Source: Candidatus Melainabacteria bacterium
Lineage (GTDB): Bacteria; Cyanobacteriota; Vampirovibrionia; Obscuribacterales; Obscuribacteraceae
DNA length: 44,959 nucleotides
Direction: 5' to 3'
Assembly (NCBI GenBank): GCA_013288645.1
Contig: JABDBL010000021.1
Coordinates: forward strand, 593 to 45,551
The translations under genes were made by a program, and so were the position numbers. Below the pieces are notes generated by a model. It saw nothing but the letters and a program-made list of their open reading frames with translations. It made no database searches and was not told the origin of the DNA. This document shows, one piece after another, positions 1 through 9,088 of this stretch (position 1 is its first letter; every line of letters begins with the position of its first letter).

Positions 1-8
1 AAAGGCAC

Positions 9-24
9 AAGAGCGGCTCTTTTT
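9..24 (+). terminator. weak hairpin plus T-run at left window edge
   Basis: A five-base-pair inverted repeat (AAGAG, 3-nt loop, CTCTT) runs into five T residues. This would fit the terminator of a plus-strand gene lying left of the window. The stem is short, so it may be chance. Confidence 0.25.
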
Positions 25-165
25 CTATGAAGTCTACGGAAGATTAAATTAGCTCTCTATCGCTAATATATGTTTTCAACAAAATTAAATGTCTCTTTAC
101 AATTAGCGCGGCTCCTCTTTTCGTTGATTCATTGCGATTAATCACAACACTAGTCATAGCTGTAA

Positions 166-357
166 GTTATTTCACTAGCCAAAAGATTTTTGTTAGGCAC
201 CTATCATGGCGCAGTTAACAGAAAACATATGCAAGACTATCTTGCAGAGTTTTGCTACAGGTATAATCGCCGCGATAAAGAAAAATGGCTTGCCAATAGC
301 TTGCTTAAGGCTTGTGTTCTGGCTAAACCCTTTACTTATGCTGCGGTAAGGTTATAG
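166..357 (+). pseudogene. IS1595-family (ISXO2-like) transposase C-terminal remnant
   Basis: An open frame ending in TAG at 355-357 encodes GTYHGAVNRKHMQDYL and then EFCYRYNRR, followed by about 30 residues. This is the typical end of the DDE transposase domain of ISXO2/IS1595 elements (the 'GTHHGVSxKHLQxYLDEFxFRFNRR' region). Only about 55 C-terminal residues remain. The upstream catalytic part is absent and an in-frame stop lies at 163-165. I saw no terminal inverted repeats. It is a dead insertion-sequence scar beside a rearranged region. Recognition is from family knowledge of the motif. Confidence 0.7.
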
Positions 358-587
358 CTATGTATATAACTCGCGCTAGCTTGCGGAGCTGTAAACGTCA
401 TTATTACTAATAAAAAATTGATTACTTTTTGCGCATCACCACCAAATATTCCAAAACTATTTCTATTAGGAATATTGCTTTTGCATTTTCAAGTATTTAG
501 CATTTAATCGTTTTTTGTTCCGTCCGGTACTGAACACCAGAATTTCCTAATTCCCGAAGGCGTTTTAAGGAGAAAGGAGGCTGCGCC
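358..587. other. intergenic region upstream of sigma factor gene
   Basis: About 230 AT-rich bases with no credible ORF. They contain the inverted repeat at 445-476 and lead into the strong ribosome binding site of the sigma gene (AAGGAGG just before 588). No clear -35/-10 pair could be fixed. Confidence 0.4.
445..476. repeat. inverted repeat AATATTCC / GGAATATT
   Basis: Two perfect 8-bp arms (445-452 and 469-476) are separated by 16 nt, about 110 bp upstream of the sigma gene. It could be a weak terminator for upstream remnants or an operator. Function is not shown. Confidence 0.35.
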
Positions 588-1409
588 ATGGCAGCCAGGT
601 GGGTTTATGGCCAAAGTGATTTGCAGTACTATATGAACGACATAAAGCGCTTTCGTCTTCTCTCAGAAGAAGAGGAGACGGAACTTGCGCTGCGAGTCGC
701 AAGGGGAGACACAACGGCAGTGGCTAAGCTCGTTGAGCACAACCTGCGCTTGGTGATATCCATTGCCCTTGTATTCAAGAACCGGGGTGTTTCCATTGAG
801 GACCTTGTCAGCTCTGGCAATTTAGGGCTGATCAGGGCGGTGAATAAATTTGATCTCAGCCAACGCACAAGATTGGGCATATACGCGGGGTACTGGATCA
901 AGGAGGCGATCCGAAAGGAAATAATGAATAACGCCCATCCAGTCAGATTGCCTGCCTGGATCTTTGCCCTTCTTTCCCAATGGAGGAGGGCACAGAAAAA
1001 ACTCCAAGCCGATTTCGCACGGCCCCCGCAGGCTGTCGAGACAAGCCTTGTCCTGGGGCTAAACCCGGAAACGCACATCTGTGTGCTCCAGGCACGAATT
1101 GCCGTCGCGGATCAAAGCCCGTTGAGGGAGGAGCCCGACCCAATCTACTTTCGCCGCCCTTCGCCAGAGCAGGCGGTAATCACAGCAGACGCTGTAATTC
1201 TCGCTGATGAGCTTGAGAGAATGTTCAAGCTCATCGACAGCGAGTTGACGGACACGGAGGGGCGAGTGCTGAAAATGAGGTTCGGCATTCCTCCCTACAA
1301 AAAACCTATTATGCGCAAGGACGTTGCTTCTCAACTCGATCTAACCGGATCGAAGATCCGGAAAATCGAGTTGAATGCAATGAAGAAATTACGAGGCAAA
1401 CTGGAGTGA
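588..1409 (+). CDS. divergent sigma-70 family RNA polymerase sigma factor
   Basis: A 273-residue sigma-70 family protein that would direct RNA polymerase to a specific promoter set. Residues 11-40 match region 1.2 (DLQYYMNDIKRFRLLSEEEE), and 45-110 match region 2, including NLRLV, DLVSSGNLGLIRAV and YWIKEAIRKEI. Region 4 is at about 220-270, with a helix-turn-helix ending KIRKIELNAMKKLRGKL. The usual FSTYATWWIRQAI core is altered to RLGIYAGYWIKEAI, and region 3 (about 115-200) is weakly conserved, so it is neither the primary sigma nor a classic group-2 factor. The start is supported by AAGGAGG seven bases upstream. The gene looks more GC-rich than its neighbours, stands alone and has its own terminator. 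An acquired or specialised (group 3) factor is the best reading; its promoters are unknown. Confidence 0.85.
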   Translation: MAARWVYGQSDLQYYMNDIKRFRLLSEEEETELALRVARGDTTAVAKLVEHNLRLVISIALVFKNRGVSIEDLVSSGNLGLIRAVNKFDLSQRTRLGIYAGYWIKEAIRKEIMNNAHPVRLPAWIFALLSQWRRAQKKLQADFARPPQAVETSLVLGLNPETHICVLQARIAVADQSPLREEPDPIYFRRPSPEQAVITADAVILADELERMFKLIDSELTDTEGRVLKMRFGIPPYKKPIMRKDVASQLDLTGSKIRKIELNAMKKLRGKLE

Positions 1410-1419
1410 GCCTCGCCGG

Positions 1420-1465
1420 GGTGAGAGAAAATCGATGATTTCTCTCACCTCCTTTTTTCTTTTTT
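1420..1465 (+). terminator. rho-independent terminator of the sigma gene
   Basis: Eleven-base arms GGTGAGAGAAA (1420-1430) and TTTCTCTCACC (1439-1449) with an 8-nt loop are followed by a T-rich run (CTCCTTTTTTCTTTTTT). The distance from the sigma stop codon is about 10 bp. Confidence 0.9.
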
Positions 1466-1488
1466 CGGCACCATAACCCAAGAATAAT

Positions 1489-2061
1489 TTGGTCAAGATT
1501 TCGTTCACAGTGGACAGTTCATCGCCGGGGCTAACGCCAAAATCTGGGCGGAGAAATGATTTATCAAAAACACGGATAGCATCAGAGGTAAGACCATTGC
1601 GTTGTCTAATCTTAGGCGGAGATGGCTACTTGGGCTGGCCGACGGCCATGTCTTTTTCCAAACAGGGACACGAAGTAATGGTAATCGATAACTATTTGTA
1701 TCGTCGCTTAGCCGCCGAACATAACGCCCTACCTCTAATTTCACCGCCACGTCTTCCGGAACGTTGCAAATTATGGAAAGAGCGCAGCGGATTAGATATA
1801 AGCTATGCCATTGGCGATGTGCAGGACTACGATTTCCTCTGCCATGCAGTAAAGGATTTCGGTCCAGACACCATCATTCATTATGCTGAATTGCCTTCTG
1901 CTCCGTTCTCAATGAAGGGTTTTGAGGAAGCAAAATTGACATTGAATAATAATCTAACAACCACTTTCAATTTGATCTGGGTGGTGATGCGTGAGGCGCC
2001 TAGTGTTCACATAATCAAGCTTGGCACTTTAGGTGAATATGGCACACCCGATATAGAGGTT
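1489..2061 (+). pseudogene. UDP-sulfoquinovose synthase (SQD1-like) N-terminal fragment
   Basis: From about 1597 the frame encodes LRCLILGGDGYLGW, a Rossmann NAD-binding glycine motif. HYAELPSAPFSM and KLGTLGEYGTPDIE follow. These match the short-chain dehydrogenase SQD1/SqdB, which makes UDP-sulfoquinovose for sulfolipid. The retained LGTLGEYG segment carries the expected catalytic Thr. The downstream YxxxK part and the whole C-terminal half (the family is about 400 residues) are missing. Homology stops near 2061, after which the frame runs through unrelated residues to a stop at 2154. It is joined out of frame to the following membrane-protein fragment, so a deletion fused two genes. No start codon with a good ribosome binding site is visible. 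Almost certainly non-functional. Confidence 0.75.
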
Positions 2062-2074
2062 AAAGATTGTAATA

Positions 2075-3217
2075 GTCTCGCTCATTGCTCCATCAGTTAT
2101 TGCTGGTATCATTCAAGGCTGGATCTCCTGGGGCTGCCATCTACCACCTCTTGACGCCAAGCATTGGCACTGGTTTCCAGACGACACAGAATTTAGAAAT
2201 GCGCTCAATCAAGGCGGAACAATGCTAGCCACTCATATTGCCAATACTCTAATGGGCGCATATCAATCTCTTTTTTGTGCCGATGGACATGCGTTTACAT
2301 ACTTTTGGGGAGAATTTGGTTACGGGGAAGTATTACTCGTGATAGGTTCTCCGGAGGTAAACACCGCTTTGAGGTTGGCAATTGAGGTGGTCACTAAAAT
2401 TATAATACTGCTCACTCTGGCCAGCCTGGTGAAAGTTTTGATCAGTCTTGTGCATTTAGTAAGGAAAGGGCGTTGGCGCTGGGCCTCTTACATTGCTTTT
2501 TCAAATCCAGTCATGAACAGCTATTTCTTATTTGTGCTCATTATACTTTTGGTTTATGTTATGTATTTCCCTTCATATCGCGGGCAAGGAAGACAATGGT
2601 TTCCTTTGATTTTTCCCTTATTTGTGAACGCGGCAATTTTTGCTCCTCGTGTTTTTGCTTCTCGGGTAGCCAGACGTCTAGCCTTTTATCTCATAACTAT
2701 AGGATGGTTGTGTTATTCGCTAATAGGTTGTTATTCGGCTTTTGGTTGTGTCTACAGAGAATATTATGTTAGGCGGTATCAACCCGTCTTCAACATTCAA
2801 GAATTAAAGCCAGTAACCATCGATAAAGTATGCTTGCTTGAGGTAACCTGGTTAGAATACTTGGGTCGTTGTGCTATGTTGGATAGATATCCTCTGCACG
2901 GATTTGATTTTCTGGAAGTGCCACCAGGGAAAGATATCTGGATACAGTGGGGCGTAGATTTGCCAGCACAGGCAGCAGCATCCGCTGTTTTTATCTTCGT
3001 TGATGACACTAAAATGTATCAAGCAACTTATGGTTTGCCGAGTCCAGAAGTCGCACCAATACTGAATAGTGACAAGTATGGCTCTTGCGGTTTTGGTGCC
3101 ATAATCCCAACAAATGGCTTAAGTAAAGGAAAGCACTTTTTGACTTTCAAACTTGTTTCTGGCGATGGGCATTTACTCTATAACACTAAAATCAAAGTAC
3201 AAATCATTGTGAAGTAA
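2075..3217 (+). pseudogene. C-terminal part of a polytopic membrane protein, 5'-truncated
   Basis: The frame is open from 2057, well before the first ATG at 2222, and reads like continuing protein (SLIAPSVIAGIIQGWISWG), so the ATG is probably not the original start. From residue 1 at 2222 there are membrane helices at about 52-75, 98-118, 127-146 and 153-175. A roughly 150-residue soluble, beta-rich tail follows. FPSYRGQGRQWFPLIFPL recalls the loop-helix of DUF2142/GT39-like membrane glycosyltransferases (the 'QGRYLLP' type), so a surface-glycan role is plausible but tentative. The 5' part was lost at the junction with the SQD1-like fragment near 2062-2074. A short protein from 2222 could still be made, but I see no ribosome binding site that argues for it. 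Confidence 0.55.
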
Positions 3218-3326
3218 AAGTATTGAATATCAACAAAATAAAAAGTGCGAAAAAAGAAAAAGCCGGTGGCGCACCAGATGTGGTGTCAGACAGAACCTAT
3301 ATCTATAATGTGGTAAATGCCTAAAG

Positions 3327-3359
3327 CAGGGGCGCGCCTCCCGGTTGCGCTTTCCCCTG
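3327..3359 (-). terminator. hairpin downstream of the 3451-4415 unit
   Basis: CAGGGG (3327-3332) pairs with CCCCTG (3354-3359), with an inner GCGC/GCGC pairing. On the minus strand it lies about 90 bp past the stop at 3451. It has no long T-run, so this is a moderate terminator candidate. Confidence 0.4.
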
Positions 3360-3450
3360 TTGACGGCTTTTCGGTAATATTTGAGAAGACCAACCCCTGG
3401 TGGCTACACGCACCACCCGGGTCGGCTTCTGTCCTGCAGGAACAAAGCTT

Positions 3451-4053
3451 TCAGTCCTGCCTGGCTTCTGAAATCAGGGCGTGCAGAGCGTCGCCCACGG
3501 CGAAGGCGGTCCTTTTGATTTCCGCCGGGTCACCGGCCTGCTGGGCAGCCCACCACAAGCGGATTGCTTGCAGAAGATCGTCAGCCTCCGCCCAGGAAAG
3601 CAGTCGTGACAGGGACGGCAATCGCTTATCGGCCACCAGCAGATCGGCCATTTCCTTCATGGATGACAGAAAAGCTGCCTGCCAGCCTAACTGCTCGCCG
3701 TCGCGTTCGGCTTCCGGGGTGCGCTGGAGCGCTTTGTAGCGGACCCAGGCGGCTTTTGCTGCATCGACAGGACGAAGCGGGCCACTGATTCCGGCACCCT
3801 GTCCCAGATTCCTGCCCAGACGAGCAAAGGCGATTCCCTCGTCCCGCAGTCCGGATTGCTTGAGATGATTGGTCGCTCCAGACAAACCCTTGGTACCGTC
3901 CAGGATCTGTCCGACCATGATCCAAAATTGTTGTGGACCTTCTTCCACAATTCTCTCCTCTTTGGGTCTTGAGTTTCTGGTTTGGTTTTGAGACCGGCCC
4001 GAAGCAGCGCCGTGCGGCACCGCCCGGGCCGGATTCTCGACAAGAGACATCAC
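3451..4053 (-). CDS. uncharacterised helical protein, second gene of a GC-rich pair
   Basis: About 200 residues, no family recognised. The first 40 residues are basic and low-complexity. From about residue 45 (MVGQILDGTKG) to the end it is alanine- and leucine-rich with regular amphipathic spacing, so mostly helical. It has no signal peptide or membrane segment. The upstream gene stop TGA (4050-4052) overlaps a GTG start at 4051-4053, with an ATG directly after at 4048-4050. Translation is therefore probably coupled. Base composition looks much more GC-rich than the flanking AT-rich genes, which suggests acquisition from elsewhere. Function unknown. Confidence 0.6.
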   Translation of the reverse strand: MMSLVENPARAVPHGAASGRSQNQTRNSRPKEERIVEEGPQQFWIMVGQILDGTKGLSGATNHLKQSGLRDEGIAFARLGRNLGQGAGISGPLRPVDAAKAAWVRYKALQRTPEAERDGEQLGWQAAFLSSMKEMADLLVADKRLPSLSRLLSWAEADDLLQAIRLWWAAQQAGDPAEIKRTAFAVGDALHALISEARQD

Positions 4054-4415
4054 TCGAGTGGCAGCTCGTCTTGCAAGCGCAATGCCCCCCGGATAATCCG
4101 CACCATCTCTCCGGCGGTGAATAGCCGCGGATTGCCCTTCTCGTCGATGTAGCTTGACACGTCCACTCCCGCCTCCCGCATAAGAGCAATCATTTCGTCG
4201 AATGACGGAAGCTCATCCTCCGAGTTGGACGTCTGATCAACCTGGCCGAACGCCGCGTCGAGATCGTCAACGCAGGAGCTCACGCCTAGGTTACCGTGTT
4301 CCCTCAAATAATCCAGGGCGGCTCCTAGAGAGAGCCCATCCACCTTCACAGTAACAGGAACAGCGTTGGCTGGCGTTCCGGCATCGGCTGCTTCAGTGTC
4401 TTCTTTTTCTTTCAT
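4050..4415 (-). CDS. uncharacterised small acidic protein, first gene of a GC-rich pair
   Basis: About 121 acidic residues. I place the start at the second of two tandem ATGs (4413-4415) because AGAGGA ends five bases before it but only two before the first ATG (4416-4418). A longer frame reaches 4520 but has no supporting ribosome binding site. The middle repeats a helix pattern (SLGAALDYLREHG, then FDEMIALMREAGVDVSSYID). The C-terminal end FTAGEMVRIIRGALRLQ looks like a terminal amphipathic helix. There is no transmembrane segment. The stop overlaps the next gene by four bases, so the two products probably act together. No family recognised. Confidence 0.6.
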   Translation of the reverse strand: MKEKEDTEAADAGTPANAVPVTVKVDGLSLGAALDYLREHGNLGVSSCVDDLDAAFGQVDQTSNSEDELPSFDEMIALMREAGVDVSSYIDEKGNPRLFTAGEMVRIIRGALRLQDELPLE

Positions 4416-4418
4416 CAT

Positions 4419-4809
4419 TTTCCTCTGGAAAGGTTTATTCTGTGCGCAGCGACAACCTGGCACAGACGTCCGGTCACGTTCAACTTGCCGTTTCAGATAT
4501 AGATTTCTCTGTCCTCGCAACGAGCGAAGGCAAAGAATTCACTTTGGTCCTTTCTTTCAAATGGGGTAGGGGGTTTCTCTTATCTACGGTAGTGTCGAAC
4601 GATATCTAAAGATGACAAATTTCTTTAAGCGAAATCAAGCTTGATGTATCTTTGTGGCGCAGGACAGAGCGACTAGCATAAAAGGCAGAATTGCTTGACA
4701 ACAGCCTTCGAACGTAGCTGGGGACTAAATTTATGACACAGTTCTTATGTGCTCTTCGCAAGATGAATAGTTGCTTTACAATTGCGCTAACCTCCGTCAA
4801 CATAGATGG
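4419..4809. other. intergenic region between the GC-rich pair and addB
   Basis: About 390 bases between divergent genes. The right end holds copy 1 of the dispersed element (4680-4790). The rest shows no credible ORF; a TTGACA at 4694-4699 lies inside the element. Confidence 0.5.
4680..4790. repeat. dispersed intergenic element, copy 1 (upstream of addB)
   Basis: Shares with 9350-9466, in the same order, GGCAGAA, GCTTGACA, TTTATGAC, TTATG and the core GCTTTACAATTGCGCTAA. The 4731-4790 half is also shared with 39364-39421. The core ends about 20 bp before the addB start. It could be a conserved promoter or regulator site, or a mobile-element end. Confidence 0.6.
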
Positions 4810-7800
4810 ATGAATAGAAAACACGAAGTTTTGATTGGTCCATATCGCAGCGGCAAAAGTTGGCTCTTGCTTGAGCGAGCCTTAAAGCATTGCTTAGAGA
4901 GAGCCCAGGATGCCAAGTCTGGCTTGAATAGCGAAACTATAATTATCGTGCCGTCACAACGCTATCGTAAATTAGTAGAAGACCGACTAAAGAGTCTGAT
5001 CAACAAACAAATAGATATAGAGTCTTCTGACAATGGCGACGTTCAGGGAGCAGAGATCTCCGGTTTGTGGGGCTTGAAGATTCTTTCTTTTTACCAATTT
5101 TGTCAGACTAATTTATTGCAAGCAGGAATTTTTGCCAAGCTATTACCCGATGCAGCGAAAAGTGTGTTGCTAGCAGCGGTTTGCAATCAACTCGTAGAAA
5201 CAGGCAGAATATACAAACTAAAGTCAATTATAAATACAGCGGGCGCGCAAGCATCAATACTGTCTTTATTCGACGAATGGCAAAGAGCTGGATATGCGTC
5301 TAGCGACATTTTAAAGAGAGTACAAAAAGCAAACAGCGGTGAAGTCAACGATCATAGGGGAGAATTAGCCGAGATTTATAGCGCCTATGAGAACGCTATG
5401 AGCGAACTGAATTATATTGATCAGCATGGTTCGGTTTTACAGCTGACTGATTTTTTAAACAACAATAAGCAGATAAAACGGCTGAGCAATTTTATTGCGG
5501 TTGACGGTTTTGACCGTTTCAATTCTATGCAATTAGACCTATTAAAGGCGTTGAGCAAGCATGTAGAAGAGCTCTATATTTCTTTCGATTATGAAAAGCC
5601 GCAGGATAATTTGTTCGAAGAATATGAATGGAAAGTACGCAGTTATGATCAGATAAAGGCGCACTTAGCAGAGTCTTTCGAATTTAAACCAATTGCTAAA
5701 AAAGTAGAGGAGGGAAAAGTCCCCGTAGAAACTTTAAATGCCAGCGATCGCATAGCTGAAATGGTAATAATTGCTGGGCGCATTAAGTCAGCCATTCTTT
5801 TCGATAAAATAAATGCAAATGAAATAGTAGTTACAGTTCGCAGTCTTTCACTTTATAAATCGGCTATAGAAGCGGCTTTTAGAGATGTCGGTGTTGAGTA
5901 CCATATAGACGATCCTATCGGTATAGAAGCACTACCTATTATTCGCTTTATTATGTCTTTGTTAGCATTGGCGCAAGATGATTTTAAGCGCAGGCAAGTA
6001 ATTGATTGCTTACGCAGTCCATATTTTTGCGCTCAAGCTTTTGGTTTAAAAAGCAGCAGCATAGAGCAATTAAATGAGCTTTCTCTCAAAAGAAAAGTCA
6101 TAGCAAGTAGAGAACAATGGCAGCAAGCTCTTCAAAGCGAGCCTGAATTGAAAAAAATAACAAATGCTGTTTTTGATACCTTAAGCCAACCCGACTCAAT
6201 TGCTTCGGCAATAGATTATGTAAACTGGGTAGAAGATTTAATAGACAAAGTATTGGATTTATCCGCTATAGATGATTATTTAGAGCCACTACCTGTCTGG
6301 AAGCAAAAAGAAGCATTGGCTCAGTTTAGACGACAGCTTGCTCACTTAATTCAAGAAGAAAATATATTAAAAACACTGAAACGAGACTTTAGCGTTTCAT
6401 CTTATCATGAGCGCTTAAGCAAACTGATTGAGAAGGCGAATTTTGCTCCTCCGCCACTTGCCTCGAATCAAGTGTTAATCGCCAGCGCAGAACTCGTACC
6501 CAACCGAAAGTACAAACAGATTTATTTGGCTGGTGTTTTAGAGGGGGAATTCCCTGCCATCAAAACTAATACAGGCTTTCTTGCTGGGCACGAATTAGAA
6601 CAATGGCGGCGTCTGGGTGTGTATATATATAACCCGCGATTAGAGGCTGGTTTTGAGTATGCCTTATTTGCATCATTGATCAATCGGGCCAGCGAAAAGC
6701 TGGTATTGTCTTATCCGAGCATTGAAATTGGCTCAAGTAAAGATGAGCTTTTGCCTTCTTTCTTCTTTAATGCTATTAACCTAAAAGTAGAAAATGGAGA
6801 CCCCTTATCTTTCGATAAATTGGAAGCAGCTTTTACTTCACCGCGCAACGCACTGGCTAATAATTTTTGGCAGGGACAAAAATCGTCCGAAGTCGGGGCA
6901 AGCAACAAATTAGAAGCCGTCAAAAGTTTTATTGATAGTTTGCAAGAGAAATTGAGCTTTGCTGAAATTAGATCTAAACAGTTACTGCAAAGCCCTGTGA
7001 ACGGCTATTTGGTTGATTATGTAGCGGCTGCAACAGCTAAAATTACTTTGCCTGAATATTGGAATGCTGGGCAATTAAATGATTACGGTAAATGTCCATT
7101 CAATTTCTGGCTTACACGTCTGCTAAAAATCACTCCCCCTGAAGAGCCAGAAATTGGTTTGTCTATTCAAGATAGGGGTACTTTCTATCACAAAGTACTG
7201 GAGCTTTTTTATCAGAATATAATAGACAAAAAAATACCAATAAGTTTAGAGCAAGAAAAGGCGCTGCGAGAAGTCTTTAATGAAGCAATTCACGATACTT
7301 TTATTTGGCTTGAAAAAGAATCTTGGTTTAGAGCAGATGAATTTTGGCAACAAGAAAAAAATGCTTTAGCTTTTCGCTTGAATAATTTCTTTACTGCCGA
7401 ATTCAATCGCTTTATAAGTGAAATGGGACAGTATCAGCCTTATTTGGTTGAGGGTGTTTTTGGTCCTGATAATCAGTATCCGCCGTTAACACTAAGCAAA
7501 AATGGCAAAACAATAAAAATTCGGGGCAAGATTGACAGGATAGATATAGAAACAAATAGTTTTGGTCAAAACAAAAAACTGCGTTTAATTGATTACAAAT
7601 CAGGTTCAACTTTTATAAGTAGAGACGATTTTGAAAGCGGCAGAAATATGCAATTACCAATTTATGCTCTGGCTGCTGAAAAATCTATTTTGCCAGGCAG
7701 TAATGTTGACAGCTATCAATATTTAAGTATCGGTACCGGTAAAGTATTGTCTTCTAAAAAACAAGATGGGATAAGCGTGCGGAACGATTTAAATTTATTG

Positions 7801-7932
7801 CAAGACAAAGTTTTTTCTTTTGTAGAAAATATTGAAAAAGGTGATTTTTCAGTAAAACCAAGTAATGACAAAGTTTGCTTAAGTTGCATACACCAAACAG
7901 TTTGTCGTATTAAGGAATTTCCTAAACGATAA
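4810..7932 (+). CDS. addB: AddB, helicase-nuclease subunit with iron-sulfur cluster
   Basis: A 1040-residue AddB, partner of AddA in the AddAB complex that processes double-strand breaks for RecA-dependent repair and degrades linear foreign DNA. A Walker-A-like GPYRSGKS is at residues 10-17. The C-terminal RecB-type nuclease has RGKIDRID and LIDYKSG (about 926). Four cysteines fit the AddB 4Fe-4S cluster: one in YGKCPFNFW (about 762) and three in CLSCIHQTVC (about 1022-1031). I chose the ATG at 4810 because the protein aligns from MNRKHEVLIGPYRSGKS; an upstream TTG at 4771 lies inside the repeat element. No strong ribosome binding site is visible. Unusually, addA does not follow directly but lies 3 kb downstream. 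Confidence 0.93.
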   Translation: MNRKHEVLIGPYRSGKSWLLLERALKHCLERAQDAKSGLNSETIIIVPSQRYRKLVEDRLKSLINKQIDIESSDNGDVQGAEISGLWGLKILSFYQFCQTNLLQAGIFAKLLPDAAKSVLLAAVCNQLVETGRIYKLKSIINTAGAQASILSLFDEWQRAGYASSDILKRVQKANSGEVNDHRGELAEIYSAYENAMSELNYIDQHGSVLQLTDFLNNNKQIKRLSNFIAVDGFDRFNSMQLDLLKALSKHVEELYISFDYEKPQDNLFEEYEWKVRSYDQIKAHLAESFEFKPIAKKVEEGKVPVETLNASDRIAEMVIIAGRIKSAILFDKINANEIVVTVRSLSLYKSAIEAAFRDVGVEYHIDDPIGIEALPIIRFIMSLLALAQDDFKRRQVIDCLRSPYFCAQAFGLKSSSIEQLNELSLKRKVIASREQWQQALQSEPELKKITNAVFDTLSQPDSIASAIDYVNWVEDLIDKVLDLSAIDDYLEPLPVWKQKEALAQFRRQLAHLIQEENILKTLKRDFSVSSYHERLSKLIEKANFAPPPLASNQVLIASAELVPNRKYKQIYLAGVLEGEFPAIKTNTGFLAGHELEQWRRLGVYIYNPRLEAGFEYALFASLINRASEKLVLSYPSIEIGSSKDELLPSFFFNAINLKVENGDPLSFDKLEAAFTSPRNALANNFWQGQKSSEVGASNKLEAVKSFIDSLQEKLSFAEIRSKQLLQSPVNGYLVDYVAAATAKITLPEYWNAGQLNDYGKCPFNFWLTRLLKITPPEEPEIGLSIQDRGTFYHKVLELFYQNIIDKKIPISLEQEKALREVFNEAIHDTFIWLEKESWFRADEFWQQEKNALAFRLNNFFTAEFNRFISEMGQYQPYLVEGVFGPDNQYPPLTLSKNGKTIKIRGKIDRIDIETNSFGQNKKLRLIDYKSGSTFISRDDFESGRNMQLPIYALAAEKSILPGSNVDSYQYLSIGTGKVLSSKKQDGISVRNDLNLLQDKVFSFVENIEKGDFSVKPSNDKVCLSCIHQTVCRIKEFPKR

Positions 7933-7953
7933 AAATTACATAAGATTTTAAAA

Positions 7954-7981
7954 ACCCGAGGGCACATGCGCGCCCTCGGGT
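7954..7981 (-). terminator. strong hairpin between addB and the lipoprotein gene
   Basis: ACCCGAGGGC (7954-7963) pairs perfectly with GCCCTCGGGT (7972-7981). On the minus strand it is followed by TTTTAAAA, so it ends the lipoprotein transcript. It may also act on addB from the other side. Confidence 0.85.
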
Positions 7982-8041
7982 CCTCATCAAATTTGCTCAT
8001 TTGGACGGCGGGCGCGGCAAAAGCGCTTCGACGCATTCTGA

Positions 8042-9088
8042 TTAGCGTGGTACCAAACGCGCCGTTCCGCCTTGTGGCGGTTCAGAAATTTGGTATTGCC
8101 TGTGGTTCAGCACTTCCACCGGCTTCCCCCGCCAGGTAGTCTCGAGATATTCTGGTTCTGGCCCCTCCGGCGGACCAGGATCGAACAAAGCACCGGCACC
8201 GGTGATAAGGGTACGTTTTCCACCGATGGGATTCCACTCGGTGCCAATAATGGGTAATTCCTTCAGCTCCGGTCCCTTGCCCATGAAGAACCGGTATCCA
8301 TTGTGGTGGGCACTGAAGCGGTCGGTGGTGTAGAGCAGGAATTCACCATTGGATCGCTTTTGCTTGAACAGACCTTTGACGATCCGATCTGGTGGCAGCG
8401 GCACTACTTCGATACCTACATCGGGTAGGTTGTCCTTTGTGAAGACCTCTCCCCCGGTATAGATAGTCCGTCCGAATCGCCGCAAACCATGGCGCTCGTA
8501 GTGCTTGATTTGTTCTGCTGTAAAGCCGAACTTCCTCGGTTCTGGATTACGGTAGATGCCGCCGGGAGGACGCTCCGCCAGGTTGGCGAAGAGGATGTTA
8601 TGCGGGTTCACTTCATCCCCGGTGAAATTCCATTGATCGCTGCCCAGTGCGACAACCTGATAACCCTTCTCATCGACCTGGGTGTTCCGCTTGAAGGCGA
8701 CCGGCACGCCGTCCAGCAGAAGGACTTTCTGATCAAACACGATTTTGGGATACTTTCCAGTGTGGACATCCTGCACCGAAAACGCATCATCGTCCGCAGG
8801 GAAGGATGGATCACACTGATACAGCTTGCCATCATGGCTTATGTACACGGACGGGAAGCCTTCCCCCTCGTGCCGGTAGACCACGATGATCTGCCCGGAC
8901 TGTGACTTGTAAACTGTCGTCCGGGGCTCGCTCCCGGGATTGGAGGCACTCCCGGGATTGGGGGCGCTCGTGGTGGGGACGCTGGGCTGCAGCCCGGCAT
9001 TGTCACAGCCAATCAGCACCACAATGGCTACGAGCAATAGCACGGCAGACCCTTGCGCAAGAATCGACGACGGCCTTCGGTTTCTCAT
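8042..9088 (-). CDS. secreted lipoprotein of unknown function
   Basis: 348 residues. Residues 9-27 are a hydrophobic signal ending in the lipobox LIGC, so the mature protein should be lipid-anchored at Cys28 outside the cytoplasm. A Ser/Pro/Gly-rich linker (about 31-55) precedes a soluble domain rich in beta strands. That domain contains VYISHDGKLYQCDPSF, a probable disulfide partner for other cysteines, and FSAHHNGYRFFMG. The start is the ATG at 9086-9088, preceded by GGAGGAGATC. A longer frame to 9328 lacks such support. The gene stands alone, looks more GC-rich than addB, and has its own terminator. No family recognised; an environmental sensor or enzyme of the envelope is possible. Confidence 0.75.
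   Translation of the reverse strand: MRNRRPSSILAQGSAVLLLVAIVVLIGCDNAGLQPSVPTTSAPNPGSASNPGSEPRTTVYKSQSGQIIVVYRHEGEGFPSVYISHDGKLYQCDPSFPADDDAFSVQDVHTGKYPKIVFDQKVLLLDGVPVAFKRNTQVDEKGYQVVALGSDQWNFTGDEVNPHNILFANLAERPPGGIYRNPEPRKFGFTAEQIKHYERHGLRRFGRTIYTGGEVFTKDNLPDVGIEVVPLPPDRIVKGLFKQKRSNGEFLLYTTDRFSAHHNGYRFFMGKGPELKELPIIGTEWNPIGGKRTLITGAGALFDPGPPEGPEPEYLETTWRGKPVEVLNHRQYQISEPPQGGTARLVPR

Noticed and set aside
2222-3217. Complete gene starting at the ATG at 2222
   Set aside because: The frame is open and protein-like from 2057, so the ATG is internal to a truncated gene.
3317-3739. 140-codon plus-strand frame
   Set aside because: Antisense to the GC-rich 3451-4053 gene; open only because of high GC content.
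8489-8905. 138-codon plus-strand frame
   Set aside because: Antisense to the lipoprotein gene, which has a signal peptide, lipobox and ribosome binding site; the plus frame has none.
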